Assembly: GCA_030533445.1 (NCBI GenBank)
Contig: JARPUW010000274.1
Location: 62,001-126,000, forward strand
DNA: 64,000 nt
Direction: 5' to 3'
Source of the DNA: Cyprinodon diabolis
Lineage: Eukaryota; Chordata; Actinopteri; Cyprinodontiformes; Cyprinodontidae
Of the stretch, positions 9,656 to 22,300 are shown one piece after another. The number at the start of each line of letters is the position of its first letter. The stretch's first letter is position 1. The position numbers and the translations under genes are program-made. The notes under the pieces are model-generated. The model was not told where the DNA came from. It saw nothing but the letters and a program-made list of their open reading frames with translations, and ran no database searches.

Positions 9656-12600
9656 CATCTAATCAAATCTACTTTATATTGTTAGTTTTCAGCTCTAGAT
9701 GATTGCCAGAAAAGATCATGGCTGTATCATTAATGGTTTGTCTGTTACAACTCCAGAGGACAAAATGGCATTAACTCACTGTGAAAAGAGCGTTTTGGCC
9801 TCAACTTCTGATTTGCAGCTTGGAACCAAAACCATCTGCTCAAATCTACTTTATATTGTTAGTTTTCAGCTCTAGATGATTGCGAGAAAAGATCATGGCT
9901 GTATCATTAATGGTTTGTTTGTTACAACTCCAGAGGCCAAAATGGCATTATCTCACTGTGAAAAGAGCGTTTTGGCCTCAACTTCTGATTTGAAGCTTGG
10001 AACCAAAAACATCTGCTCAAATCTACTTTATATTGTTAGTTTTCAGCTCTAGGTGATTGCCAGAAAAGATCATGGCTGTATCATTAATGGTTTGTCTGTT
10101 ACAACTCCAGAGGCCAAAATGGCCTTTTCTCACTGTGAAAAGAGCGTTTTGGCCTCAACTTCTGATTTGAAGCTTGGAACCAAAAACATCTGCTCAAATC
10201 TACTTTATATTGTTAGTTTTCAGCTCTAGATGATTGCCAGAAAAGATCATGGCTGTATGATTAATGGTTTGTCTGTTACAACTCCAGAGGCCAAAATGGC
10301 ATTATCTCACTGTGAAAAGAGCGTTTTGGCCTCAACTTCTGATTTGAAGCTTGGAACCAAAAACATCTGCTCAAATCTACTTTATATTGTTAGTTTTCAG
10401 CTCTAGGTGATTGCCAGAAAAGATCATGGCTGTATCATTAATGGTTTGTCTGTTACAACTCCAGAGGCCAAAATGGCATTATCTCACTGTGAAAAGAGCG
10501 TTTTGGCCTCAACTTCTGATTCGAAGCTTGGAACCAAAAACATCTGCTCAAATCTACTTTATATTGTTAGTTTTCAGCTCTAGATGATTGCCAGAAAAGA
10601 TCATGGCTGTATCATTAATGGTTTGTCTGTTACAACTCCAGAGGCCAAAATGGCCTTTTCTCACTGTGAAAAGAGCGTTTTGGCCTCAACTTCTGATTTG
10701 AAGCTTGGAACCAAAAACATCTGCTCAAATCTACTTTATATTGTCAGTTTTCAGCTCTAGATGATTGCCAGAAAAGATCATGGCTGTATCATTAATGGTT
10801 TGTTTGTTACAACTCCAGAGGCCAAAATGGCATTATCTCACTGTGAAAAGAGCGTTTTGGCCTCATCTTCTGATTTGAAGCGTGGAACCAAAAACATCTG
10901 CCCAAATCTACTTTATATTGTTAGTGTTCAGCTCTAGATGATTGCCAGAAAAGATCATGGCTGTATCATTAATGGTTTGTCTGTTACAACTCCAGAGGCC
11001 AAAATGGCATTATCTCACTGTGAAAAGAGCGTTTTGGCCTCAACTTCTGATTTGAAGCTTGGAACCAAAAACATCTGCTCAAATCTACTTTATATTGTTA
11101 GTTTTCAGCTCTAGGTTATTGCCAGAAAAGATCATGGCTGTATCATTAATGGTTTGTCTGTTACAACTCCAGAGGCCAAAATGGCATTATCTCTCTGTGA
11201 AAAGAGCGTTTTGGCCTCAACTTCTGATTCGAAGCTTGGAACCAAAAACATCTGCTCAAATCTACTTTATATTGTTAGTTTTCAGCTCTAGATGATTGCC
11301 AGAAAAGATCATGGCTGTATCATTAATGGTTTGTCTGTTACAACTCCAGAGGCCAAAATGGCCTTTTCTCACTGTGAAAAGAGCGTTTTGGCCTCAACTT
11401 CTGATTTGAAGCTTGGAACCAAAAACATCTGCTCAAATCTACTTTATATTGTTAGTTTTCAGCTCTAGATGATTGCCAGAAAAGATCATGGCTGTATCAT
11501 TAATGGTTTGTTTGTTACAACTCCAGAGGCCAAAATGGCATTATCTCACTGTGAAAAGAGCGTTTTGGCCTCATCTTCTGATTTGAAGCTTGGAACCAAA
11601 AACATCTGCTCAAATCTACTTTATATTGTTAGTTTTCAGCTCTAGATGATTGCCAGAAAAGATCATGGCTGTATCATTAAAGGTTTGTCTGTTACAACTC
11701 CAGAGGCCAAAATGGCATTATCTCACTGTGAAAACAGCGTTTTGGCCTCAACTTCTGATTTGAAGCTTGGAACCAAAAACATCTGCTCAAATCTACTTTA
11801 TATTGTTAGTTTTCAGCTCTAGGTGATTGCCAGAAAAGATCATGGCTGTATCATTAATGGTTTGTCTGTTACAACTCCAGAGGCCAAAATGGCATTATCT
11901 CACTGTGAAAAGAGCGTTTTGGCCTCAACTTCTGATTTGAAGCTTGGAACCAAAAACATCTGCTCAAATCTACTTTATATTGTTAGTTTTCAGCTCTAGG
12001 TGATTGCCAGAAAAGATCATGGCTGTATCATTAATGGTTTGTCTGTTACAACTCCAGAGGCCAAAATGGCATTATCTCACTGTGAAAAGAGCGTTTTGGC
12101 CTCAACTTCTGATTTGAAGCTTGGAACCAAAAACATCTGCTCAAATCTATTTTATATTGTTAGTTTTCAGCTCTAGATGATTGCCAGAAAAGATCATGGC
12201 TGTATCATTAATGGTTTGTCTGTTACAACTCCAGAGGCCAAAATGGCCTTTTCTCACTGTGAAAAGAGCGTTTTGGCCTCAACTTCTGATTTGAAGCTTG
12301 GAACCAAAAACATCTGCTCAAATCTACTTTATATTGTTAGTTTTCAGCTCTAGATGATTGCCAGAAAAGATCATGGCTGTATCATTAATGGTTTGTCTGT
12401 TACAACTCCAGAGGCCAAAATGGCATTATCTCACTGTGAAAAGAGCATTTTGGCCTCAACTTCTGATTTGAAGCTTGGAACCAAAAACATCTGCTCAAAT
12501 CTACTTTATATTGTTAGTTTTCAGCTCTAGATGATTGCCAGAAAAGATCATGGCTGTATCATTAATGGTTTGTCTGTTACAACTCCAGAGGCCAAAATGG

Positions 12601-12707
12601 CATTATCTCACTGTGAAAAGAGCGTTTTGGCCTCAACTTCTGATTTGAAGCTTGGAACCAAAAACATCTGCTCAAATCTACTTTATATTGTTAGTTTTCA
12701 GCTCTAG

Positions 12708-13061
12708 ATGATTGCCAGAAAAGATCATGGCTGTATCATTAATGGTTTGTCTGTTACAACTCCAGAGGCCAAAATGGCCTTTTCTAACTGTGAAAAGAGC
12801 GTTTTGGCCTCAACTTCTGATTTGAAGCTTGGAACCAAAAACATCTGCTCAAATCTACTTTATATTGTTAGTTTTCAGCTCTAGATGATTGCCAGAAAAG
12901 ATCATGGCTGTATCATTAATGGTTTTTCTGTTACAACTCCAGAGGCCAAAATGGCCTTATCTCACTGTGAAAAGAGCGTTTTGGCCTCAACTTCTGATTT
13001 GAAGCTTGGAACCAAAAACATCTGCTAAAATCTACTTTATATTGTTAGTTTTCAGCTCTAG
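12708..13061 (+). repeat. Diagnostic monomer pair: TCTAACTG followed by TTTTTCTG / TGCTAAAAT
   Basis: The first monomer (12,708-12,884) has CCTTTTCTAACTG. The second (12,885-13,061) has TTTTTCTG, CCTTATC and usually TGCTAAAAT, and the next monomer begins GTG. The pair travels as a unit and returns near 22,270, 26,875, 32,365, 36,435, 40,505, 44,575, 48,470, 51,300, 52,190, 54,310, 55,205, 55,550, 56,435, 58,555, 60,860, 62,630 and 63,515. TGCTAAAAT puts a TAA stop in the monomer-long open frame. The monomer near 55,375 and the one near 36,615 keep TGCTCAAAT. Confidence 0.85.
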
Positions 13062-16000
13062 GTGATTGCCAGAAAAGATCATGGCTGTATCATTAATGGT
13101 TTGTCTGTTACAACTCCAGAGGCCAAAATGGCATTATCTCACTGTGAAAAGAGCGTTTTGGCCTCAACTTCTGATTTGAAGCTTGGAACCAAAAACATCT
13201 GCTCAAATCTACTTTATATTGTTAGTTTTCAGCTCTAGATGATTGCCAGAAAAGATCATGGCTGTATCATTAATGGTTTGTTTGTTACAACTCCAGAGGC
13301 CAAAATGGCATTATCTCACTGTGAAAAGAGCGTTTTGGCCTCATCTTCTGATTTGAAGCTTGGAACCAAAAACATCTGCTCAAATCTACTTTATATTGTT
13401 AGTTTTCAGCTCTAGATGATTGCCAGAAAAGATCATGGCTGTATCATTAATGGTTTGTCTGTTACAACTCCAGAGGCCAAAATGGCCTTTTCTCACTGTG
13501 AAAAGAGCGTTTTGGCCTCAACTTCTGATTTGAAGCTTGGAACCAAAAACATCTGCTCAAATCTACTTTATATTGTTAGTTTTCAGCTCTAGATGATTGC
13601 CAGAAAAGATCATGGCTGTATCATTAATGGTTTGTTTGTTACAACTCCAGGGGCCAAAATGGCATTATCTCACTGTGAAAAGAGCGTTTTGGCCTCATCT
13701 TCTGATTTGAAGCGTGGAACCAAAAACATCTGCCCAAATCTACTTTATATTGTTAGTGTTCAGCTCTTGATGATTGCCAGAAAAGATCATGGCTGTATCA
13801 TTAATGGTTTGTCTGTTACAACTCCAGAGGCCAAAATGGCATTATCTCACTGTGAAAAGAGCGTTTTGGCCTCAACTTCTGATTTGAAGCTTGGAACCAA
13901 AAACATCTGCTCAAATCTACTTTATATTGTTAGTTTTCAGCTCTAGGTGATTGCCAGAAAAGATCATGGCTGTATCATTAATGGTTTGTCTGTTACAACT
14001 CCAGAGGCCAAAATGGCATTATCTCACTGTGAAAAGAGCGTTTTGGCCTCAACTTCTGATTCGAAGCTTGGAACCAAAAACATCTGCTCAAATCTACTTT
14101 ATATTGTTAGTTTTCAGCTCTAGATGATTGCCAGAAAAGATCATGGCTGTATCATTAATGGTTTGTCTGTTACAACTCCAGAGGCCAAAATGGCCTTTTC
14201 TCACTGTGAAAAGAGCGTTTTGGCCTCAACTTCTGATTTGAAGCTTGGAACCAAAAACATCTGCTCAAATCTACTTTATATTGTTAGTTTTCAGCTCTAG
14301 ATGATTGCCAGAAAAGATCATGGCTGTATCATTAATGGTTTGTCTGTTACAACTCCAGAGGCCAAAATGGCCTTTTCTCACTGTGAAAAGAGCGTTTTGG
14401 CCTCAACTTCTGATTTGAAGCTTGGAACCAAAAACATCTGCTCAAATCTACTTTATATTGTTAGTTTTCAGCTGTAGATGATTGCCAGAAAAGATCATGG
14501 CTGTATCATTAATGGTTTCTCTGTTACAACTCCAGAGGCCAAAATGGCATTATCTCACTGTGAAAAGAGCGTTTTGGCCTCAACTTCTGATTTGAAGCTT
14601 GGAACCAAAAACATCTGCTCAAATCTACTTTATATTGTTAGTTTTCAGCTCTAGATGATTGCCAGAAAAGATCATGGCTGTATCATTAATGGTTTGTTTG
14701 TTACAACTCCAGAGGCCAAAATGGCATTATCTCACTGTGAAAAGAGCGTTTTGGCCTCATCTTCTGATTTGAAGCTTGGAACCAAAAACATCTGCTCAAA
14801 TCTACTTTATATTGTTAGTTATCAGCTCTAGATGATTGCCAGAAAAGATCATGGCTGTATCATTAATGGTTTGTCTGTTACAACTCCAGAGGCCAAAATG
14901 GCATTATCTCACTGTGAAAAGAGCGTTTTGGCCTCAACTTCTGATTTGAAGCTTGGAACCAAAAACATCTGCTCAAATCTACTTTATATTGTTAGTTTTC
15001 AGCTCTAGATGATTGCCAGAAAAGATCATGGCTGTATCATTAATGGTTTGTCTGTTACAACTCCAGAGGCCAAAACGGCCTTTTTCTCACTGTGAAAAGA
15101 GCGTTTTGGCCTCAACTTCTGATTTGAAGCTTGGAACCAAAAACATCTGCTCAAATCTACTTTATATTGTTAGTTTTCAGCTCTAGATGATTGCCAGAAA
15201 AGATCATGGCTGTATCATTAATGGTTTGTTTGTTACAACTCCAGAGGCCAAAATGGCATTATCTCACTGTGAAAAGAGCGTTTTGGCCTCAACTTCTGAT
15301 TTGAAGCTTGGAACCAAAAACATCTGCTCAAATCTATTTTTATATTGTTAGTTTTCAGCTCTAGATGATTGCCAGAAAAGATCATGGCTGTATCATTAAT
15401 GGTTTGTCTGTTACAACACCAGAGGCCAAAATGGCCTTTTCTCACTGTGAAAAGAGCGTTTTGGCCTCAACTTCTGATTTGAAGCTTGGAACCAAAAACA
15501 TCTGCTCAAATCTACTTTATATTGTTGGTTTTCAGCTCTAGATGATTGCCAGAAAAGAACATGGCTGTATCATTAATGGTTTGTCTGTTACAACTCCAGA
15601 GGCCACAATGGCATTATCTCACTGTGAAAAGAGCGTTTTGGCCACAACTTCTGATTTGAAGCTTGGAACCAAAAACATCTGCTCAAATCTACTTTATATT
15701 GTTAGTTTTCAGCTCTAGGTGATTGCCAGAAAATATCATGGCTGTATCATTAATGGTTTGTCTGTTACAACTCCAGAGGCCAAAATGGCATTATCTCACT
15801 GTGAAAAGAGCCTTTTGGCCTCAACTTCTGATTTGAAGCTTGGAACCAAAAACATCTGCTCAAATCTACTTTATATTGTTAGTTTTCAGCTCTAGATGAT
15901 TGCCAGAAAAGATCATGGCTGTATCATTAATGGTTTGTCTGTTACAACTCCAGAGGCCAAAATGGCCTTTTCTCACTGTGAAAAGAGCGTTTTGGCCTCA

Positions 16001-16561
16001 ACTTCTGATTTGAAGCTTGGAACCAAAAACATCTGCTCAAATCTACTTTATATTGTTAGTTTTCAGCTCTAGGTGATTGCCAGAAAAGATCATGGCTGTA
16101 TCATTAATGGTTTGTCTGTTACAACTCCAGAGGCCAAAATGGCCTTTTCTCACTGTGAAAAGAGCGTTTTTGGCCTCAACTTCTGATTTGAAGCTTGGAA
16201 CCAAAAACATCTGCTCAAATCTACTTTATATTGTTAGTTTTCAGCTCTAGATGATTGCCAGAAAAGATCATGGCTGTATCATTAATGGTTTGTCTGTTAC
16301 AACTCCAGAGGCCAAAATGGCATTATCTCACTGTGAAAAGTACGTTTTGGCCTCAACTTCTGATTTGAAGCTTGGAACCAAAAACATCTGCTCAAATCTA
16401 CTTTATATTGTTAGTCTTCAGCTCTAGGTGATTGCCAGAAAAGATCATGGCTGTATCATTAATGGTTTGTCTGTTACAACTCCAGAGGCCAAAATGGCAT
16501 TATCTCACTGTGAAAAGAGCGTTTTGGCCTCAACTTCTGATTTGAAGCTTGGAACCAAAAA

Positions 16562-19219
16562 CATCTAATCAAATCTACTTTATATTGTTAGTTTTCAGCT
16601 CTAGATGATTGCCAGAAAAGATCATGGCTGTATCATTAATGGTTTGTCTGTTACAACTCCAGAGGCCAAAATGGCATTATCTCACTGTGAAAAGAGCGTT
16701 TTGGCCTCAACTTCTGATTTGAAGCTTGGAACCAAAAACATCTGCTCAAATCTACTTTATATTGTTAGTTTTCAACTCTAGGGGATTGCCAGAAAAGATC
16801 ATGGCTATATCATTAATGGTTTGTTTGTTACAACTCCAGAGGCCAAAATGGCATTATCTCACTGTGAAAAGAGCGTTTTTGGCCTCATCTTCTGATTTGA
16901 AGCTTGGAACCAAAAACATCTGCTCAAATCTACTTTATATTGTTAGTTTTCAGCTCTAGATGATTGCCAGAAAAGATCATGGCTGTATCATTAATGGTTT
17001 GTCTGTTACAACTCCAGAGGCCAAAATGGCATTATCTCACTGTGAAAAGAGCGTTTTGGCCTCAACTTCTGATTTGAAGCTTGGAACCAAAAACATCTGC
17101 TCAAATCTACTTTATATTGTTAGTTTTCAGCTCTAGGTGATTGCCAGAAAAGATCATGGCTGTATCATTAATGGTTTGTCTGTTACAACTCCAGAGGCCA
17201 AAATGGCATTATCTCACTGTGAAAAGAGCGTTTTGGCCTCAACTTCTGGTTTGAAGCTTGGAACCAAAAACATCTGCTCAAATCTACTTTATATTGTTAG
17301 TTTTCAGCTCTAGATGATTGCCAGAAAAGATCATGGCTGTATCATTAATGGTTTATCTGTTACAACTCCAGAGGCCAAAATGGCCTTTTCTCACTGTGAA
17401 AAGAGGGTTTTAGCCTCAACTTCTGATTTGAAGCTTGGAACCAAAAACATCTAATCAAATCTACTTTATATTGTTAGTTTTCAGCTCTAGATGATTGCCA
17501 GAAAAGATCATGGCTGTATCATTAATGGTTTGTCTGTTACAACTCCAGAGGCCAAAATGGCATTATCTCACTGTGAAAAGAGCGTTTTGGCCTCAACTTC
17601 TGATTTGAAGCTTGGAACCAAAAACATCTGCTCAAATCTACTTTATATTGTTAGTTTTCAGCTCTAGGTGATTGCCAGAAAAGATCATGGCTGTATCATT
17701 AATGGTTTGTTTGTTACAACTCCAGAGGCCAAAATGGCATTATCTCACTGTGAAAAGAGCGTTTTTGGCCTCATCTTCTGATTTGAAGCTTGGAACCAAA
17801 AACATCTGCTCAAATCTACTTTATATTGTTAGTTTTCAGCTCTAGATGATTGCCAGAAAAGATCATGGCTGTATCATTAATGGTTTGTCTGTTACAACTC
17901 CAGAGGCCAAAATGGCATTATCTCACTGTGAAAAGAGCGTTTTGGCCTCAACTTCTGATTTGAAGCTTGGAACCAAAAACATCTGCTCAAATCTACTTTA
18001 TATTGTTAGTTTTCAGCTCTAGGTGATTGCCAGAAAAGATCATGGCTGTATCATTAATGGTTTGTCTGTTACAACTCCAGAGGCCAAAATGGCATTATCT
18101 CACTGTGAAAAGAGCGTTTTGGCCTCAACTTCTGGTTTGAAGCTTGGAACCAAAAACATCTGCTCAAATCTACTTTATATTGTTAGTTTTCAGCTCTAGA
18201 TGATTGCCAGAAAAGATCATGGCTGTATCATTAATGGTTTGTCTGTTACAACTCCAGAGGCCAAAATGGCCTTTTCTCACTGTGAAAAGAGCGTTTTGGC
18301 CTCAACTTCTGATTTGAAGCTTGGAACCAAAAACATCTAATCAAATCTACTTTATATTGTTAGTTTTCAGCTCTAGATGATTGCCAGAAAAGATCATGGC
18401 TGTATCATTAATGGTTTGTCTGTTACAACTCCAGAGGCCAAAATGGCATTATCTCACTGTGAAAAGAGCGTTTTGGCCTCAACTTCTGATTTGAAGCTTG
18501 GAACCAAAAACATCTGCTCAAATCTACTTTATATTGTTAGTTTTCAGCTCTAGGTGATTGCCAGAAAAGATCATGGCTGTATCATTAATGGTTTGTTTGT
18601 TACAACTCCAGAGGCCAAAATGGCATTATCTCACTGTGAAAAGAGCGTTTTTGGCCTCATCTTCTGATTTGAAGCTTGGAACCAAAAACATCTGCTCAAA
18701 TCTACTTTATATTGTTAGTTTTCAGCTCTAGATGATTGCCAGAAAAGATCATGGCTGTATCATTAATGGTTTGTCTGTTACAACTCCAGAGGCCAAAATG
18801 GCATTATCTCACTGTGAAAAGAGCGTTTTGGCCTCAACTTCTGATTTGAAGCTTGGAACCAAAAACATCTGCTCAAATCTACTTTATATTGTTAGTTTTC
18901 AGCTCTAGGTGATTGCCAGAAAAGATCATGGCTGTATCATTAATGGTTTGTCTGTTACAACTCCAGAGGCCAAAATGGCATTATCTCACTGTGAAAAGAG
19001 CGTTTTGGCCTCAACTTCTGGTTTGAAGCTTGGAACCAAAAACATCTGCTCAAATCTACTTTATATTGTTAGTTTTCAGCTCTACATGATTGCCAGAAAA
19101 GATCATGGCTGTATCATTAATGGTTTGTCTGTTACAACTCCAGAGGCCAAAATGGCCTTTTCTCACTGTGAAAAGAGCGTTTTGGCCTCAACTTCTGATT
19201 TGAAGCTTGGAACCAAAAA
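16562..19219 (+). repeat. Nested 5-monomer repeats (3 x 886 bp) in superrepeat copy 2
   Basis: ACATCTAATC markers at 16,562, 17,448, 18,334 and 19,220 give three exact 886-bp steps. The unit order matches the set in copy 1, but the 3-monomer form is absent. The first unit has GAGGGTTTTAG and TAGGGGATT variants as in copy 1, and the last has the TAG-to-TAC change at 19,083-19,085, matching 9,519-9,521. Confidence 0.88.
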
Positions 19220-19305
19220 CATCTAATCAAATCTACTTTATATTGTTAGTTTTCAGCTCTAGATGATTGCCAGAAAAGATCATGGCTGTATCATTAATGG
19301 TTTGT

Positions 19306-22300
19306 CTGTTACAACTCCAGAGGACAAAATGGCATTAACTCACTGTGAAAAGAGCGTTTTGGCCTCAACTTCTGATTTGCAGCTTGGAACCAAAACCATC
19401 TGCTCAAATCTACTTTATATTGTTAGTTTTCAGCTCTAGATGATTGCGAGAAAAGATCATGGCTGTATCATTAATGGTTTGTTTGTTACAACTCCAGAGG
19501 CCAAAATGGCATTATCTCACTGTGAAAAGAGCGTTTTGGCCTCAACTTCTGATTTGAAGCTTGGAACCAAAAACATCTGCTCAAATCTACTTTATATTGT
19601 TAGTTTTCAGCTCTAGGTGATTGCCAGAAAAGATCATGGCTGTATCATTAATGGTTTGTCTGTTACAACTCCAGAGGCCAAAATGGCCTTTTCTCACTGT
19701 GAAAAGAGCGTTTTGGCCTCAACTTCTGATTTGAAGCTTGGAACCAAAAACATCTGCTCAAATCTACTTTATATTGTTAGTTTTCAGCTCTAGATGATTG
19801 CCAGAAAAGATCATGGCTGTATGATTAATGGTTTGTCTGTTACAACTCCAGAGGCCAAAATGGCATTATCTCACTGTGAAAAGAGCGTTTTGGCCTCAAC
19901 TTCTGATTTGAAGCTTGGAACCAAAAACATCTGCTCAAATCTACTTTATATTGTTAGTTTTCAGCTCTAGGTGATTGCCAGAAAAGATCATGGCTGTATC
20001 ATTAATGGTTTGTCTGTTACAACTCCAGAGGCCAAAATGGCATTATCTCACTGTGAAAAGAGCGTTTTGGCCTCAACTTCTGATTCGAAGCTTGGAACCA
20101 AAAACATCTGCTCAAATCTACTTTATATTGTTAGTTTTCAGCTCTAGATGATTGCCAGAAAAGATCATGGCTGTATCATTAATGGTTTGTCTGTTACAAC
20201 TCCAGAGGCCAAAATGGCCTTTTCTCACTGTGAAAAGAGCGTTTTGGCCTCAACTTCTGATTTGAAGCTTGGAACCAAAAACATCTGCTCAAATCTACTT
20301 TATATTGTCAGTTTTCAGCTCTAGATGATTGCCAGAAAAGATCATGGCTGTATCATTAATGGTTTGTTTGTTACAACTCCAGAGGCCAAAATGGCATTAT
20401 CTCACTGTGAAAAGAGCGTTTTGGCCTCATCTTCTGATTTGAAGCGTGGAACCAAAAACATCTGCCCAAATCTACTTTATATTGTTAGTGTTCAGCTCTA
20501 GATGATTGCCAGAAAAGATCATGGCTGTATCATTAATGGTTTGTCTGTTACAACTCCAGAGGCCAAAATGGCATTATCTCACTGTGAAAAGAGCGTTTTG
20601 GCCTCAACTTCTGATTTGAAGCTTGGAACCAAAAACATCTGCTCAAATCTACTTTATATTGTTAGTTTTCAGCTCTAGGTTATTGCCAGAAAAGATCATG
20701 GCTGTATCATTAATGGTTTGTCTGTTACAACTCCAGAGGCCAAAATGGCATTATCTCTCTGTGAAAAGAGCGTTTTGGCCTCAACTTCTGATTCGAAGCT
20801 TGGAACCAAAAACATCTGCTCAAATCTACTTTATATTGTTAGTTTTCAGCTCTAGATGATTGCCAGAAAAGATCATGGCTGTATCATTAATGGTTTGTCT
20901 GTTACAACTCCAGAGGCCAAAATGGCCTTTTCTCACTGTGAAAAGAGCGTTTTGGCCTCAACTTCTGATTTGAAGCTTGGAACCAAAAACATCTGCTCAA
21001 ATCTACTTTATATTGTTAGTTTTCAGCTCTAGATGATTGCCAGAAAAGATCATGGCTGTATCATTAATGGTTTGTTTGTTACAACTCCAGAGGCCAAAAT
21101 GGCATTATCTCACTGTGAAAAGAGCGTTTTGGCCTCATCTTCTGATTTGAAGCTTGGAACCAAAAACATCTGCTCAAATCTACTTTATATTGTTAGTTTT
21201 CAGCTCTAGATGATTGCCAGAAAAGATCATGGCTGTATCATTAAAGGTTTGTCTGTTACAACTCCAGAGGCCAAAATGGCATTATCTCACTGTGAAAACA
21301 GCGTTTTGGCCTCAACTTCTGATTTGAAGCTTGGAACCAAAAACATCTGCTCAAATCTACTTTATATTGTTAGTTTTCAGCTCTAGGCGATTGCCAGAAA
21401 AGATCATGGCTGTATCATTAATGGTTTGTCTGTTACAACTCCAGAGGCCAAAATGGCATTATCTCACTGTGAAAAGAGCGTTTTGGCCTCAACTTCTGAT
21501 TTGAAGCTTGGAACCAAAAACATCTGCTCAAATCTACTTTATATTGTTAGTTTTCAGCTCTAGGTGATTGCCAGAAAAGATCATGGCTGTATCATTAATG
21601 GTTTGTCTGTTACAACTCCAGAGGCCAAAATGGCATTATCTCACTGTGAAAAGAGCGTTTTGGCCTCAACTTCTGATTTGAAGCTTGGAACCAAAAACAT
21701 CTGCTCAAATCTATTTTATATTGTTAGTTTTCAGCTCTAGATGATTGCCAGAAAAGATCATGGCTGTATCATTAATGGTTTGTCTGTTACAACTCCAGAG
21801 GCCAAAATGGCCTTTTCTCACTGTGAAAAGAGCGTTTTGGCCTCAACTTCTGATTTGAAGCTTGGAACCAAAAACATCTGCTCAAATCTACTTTATATTG
21901 TTAGTTTTCAGCTCTAGATGATTGCCAGAAAAGATCATGGCTGTATCATTAATGGTTTGTCTGTTACAACTCCAGAGGCCAAAATGGCATTATCTCACTG
22001 TGAAAAGAGCATTTTGGCCTCAACTTCTGATTTGAAGCTTGGAACCAAAAACATCTGCTCAAATCTACTTTATATTGTTAGTTTTCAGCTCTAGATGATT
22101 GCCAGAAAAGATCATGGCTGTATCATTAATGGTTTGTCTGTTACAACTCCAGAGGCCAAAATGGCATTATCTCACTGTGAAAAGAGCGTTTTGGCCTCAA
22201 CTTCTGATTTGAAGCTTGGAACCAAAAACATCTGCTCAAATCTACTTTATATTGTTAGTTTTCAGCTCTAGATGATTGCCAGAAAAGATCATGGCTGTAT

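Larger units (their letters stand above)
1..9741 (+). repeat. Superrepeat copy 1 (55-monomer HOR, 9,741 bp)
   Basis: The first monomer carries a rare haplotype (GAGGAC, TTAACTC, TTTGCAGCTT, AACCATCTG, then TTGCGAG in the next monomer). The same haplotype returns at 9,742 and 19,306, which sets the period. Length is 55 x 177 plus 6 one-base insertions, near 4,990, 5,243, 6,072, 6,781, 7,671 and 9,086. Markers such as TAGGTTATT (about 1,371), ATTAAAGG with GAAAACAGC (about 1,937-1,993), GAGCATTTT (2,702) and GTTATCAG (about 4,723) recur in copy 2. The stretch from about 2,790 to 4,560 differs in content and is two monomers shorter than in copy 2. The right end has an extra 3-monomer piece (8,239-8,769). 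Confidence 0.88.
9742..19305 (+). repeat. Superrepeat copy 2 (54-monomer HOR, 9,564 bp)
   Basis: Repeats copy 1 in the same marker order: start haplotype at 9,742, TAGGTTATT near 11,112, GAGCATTTT near 12,443, GTTATCAG near 14,818, and the six one-base insertions. Its middle part (about 12,708-14,640) includes monomer types absent from copy 1: TCTAACTG (12,784), TTTTTCTG with TGCTAAAAT (12,924-13,028), CCAGGGG (13,647), a TAG-to-TTG change at 13,767-13,769, and TTTCTCTG (about 14,517). Lengths reconcile: two more monomers here and three fewer at the right end than copy 1, a net difference of 177 bp. Confidence 0.88.

Noticed and set aside
10518..10530. Pol III B-box-like motif in the GATTCGAAGC monomer variant
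   Set aside because: It resembles the B box over about ten bases, but there is no matching A box, no tRNA-like fold and no T-run terminator at a suitable place. It is a single-base variant of the satellite.
13593..13946. 117-codon open frames (also at 23,157, 27,760, 54,665, 58,912, 61,213 and 62,983), and 105-116-codon relatives at 9,345, 18,909 and 24,577
   Set aside because: They are two satellite monomers read in phase where the monomer-end TAG has mutated to TTG, TAC or TAT. Most begin at GTG, there is no ribosome-binding or promoter context, and the sequence is the same repeat as elsewhere.
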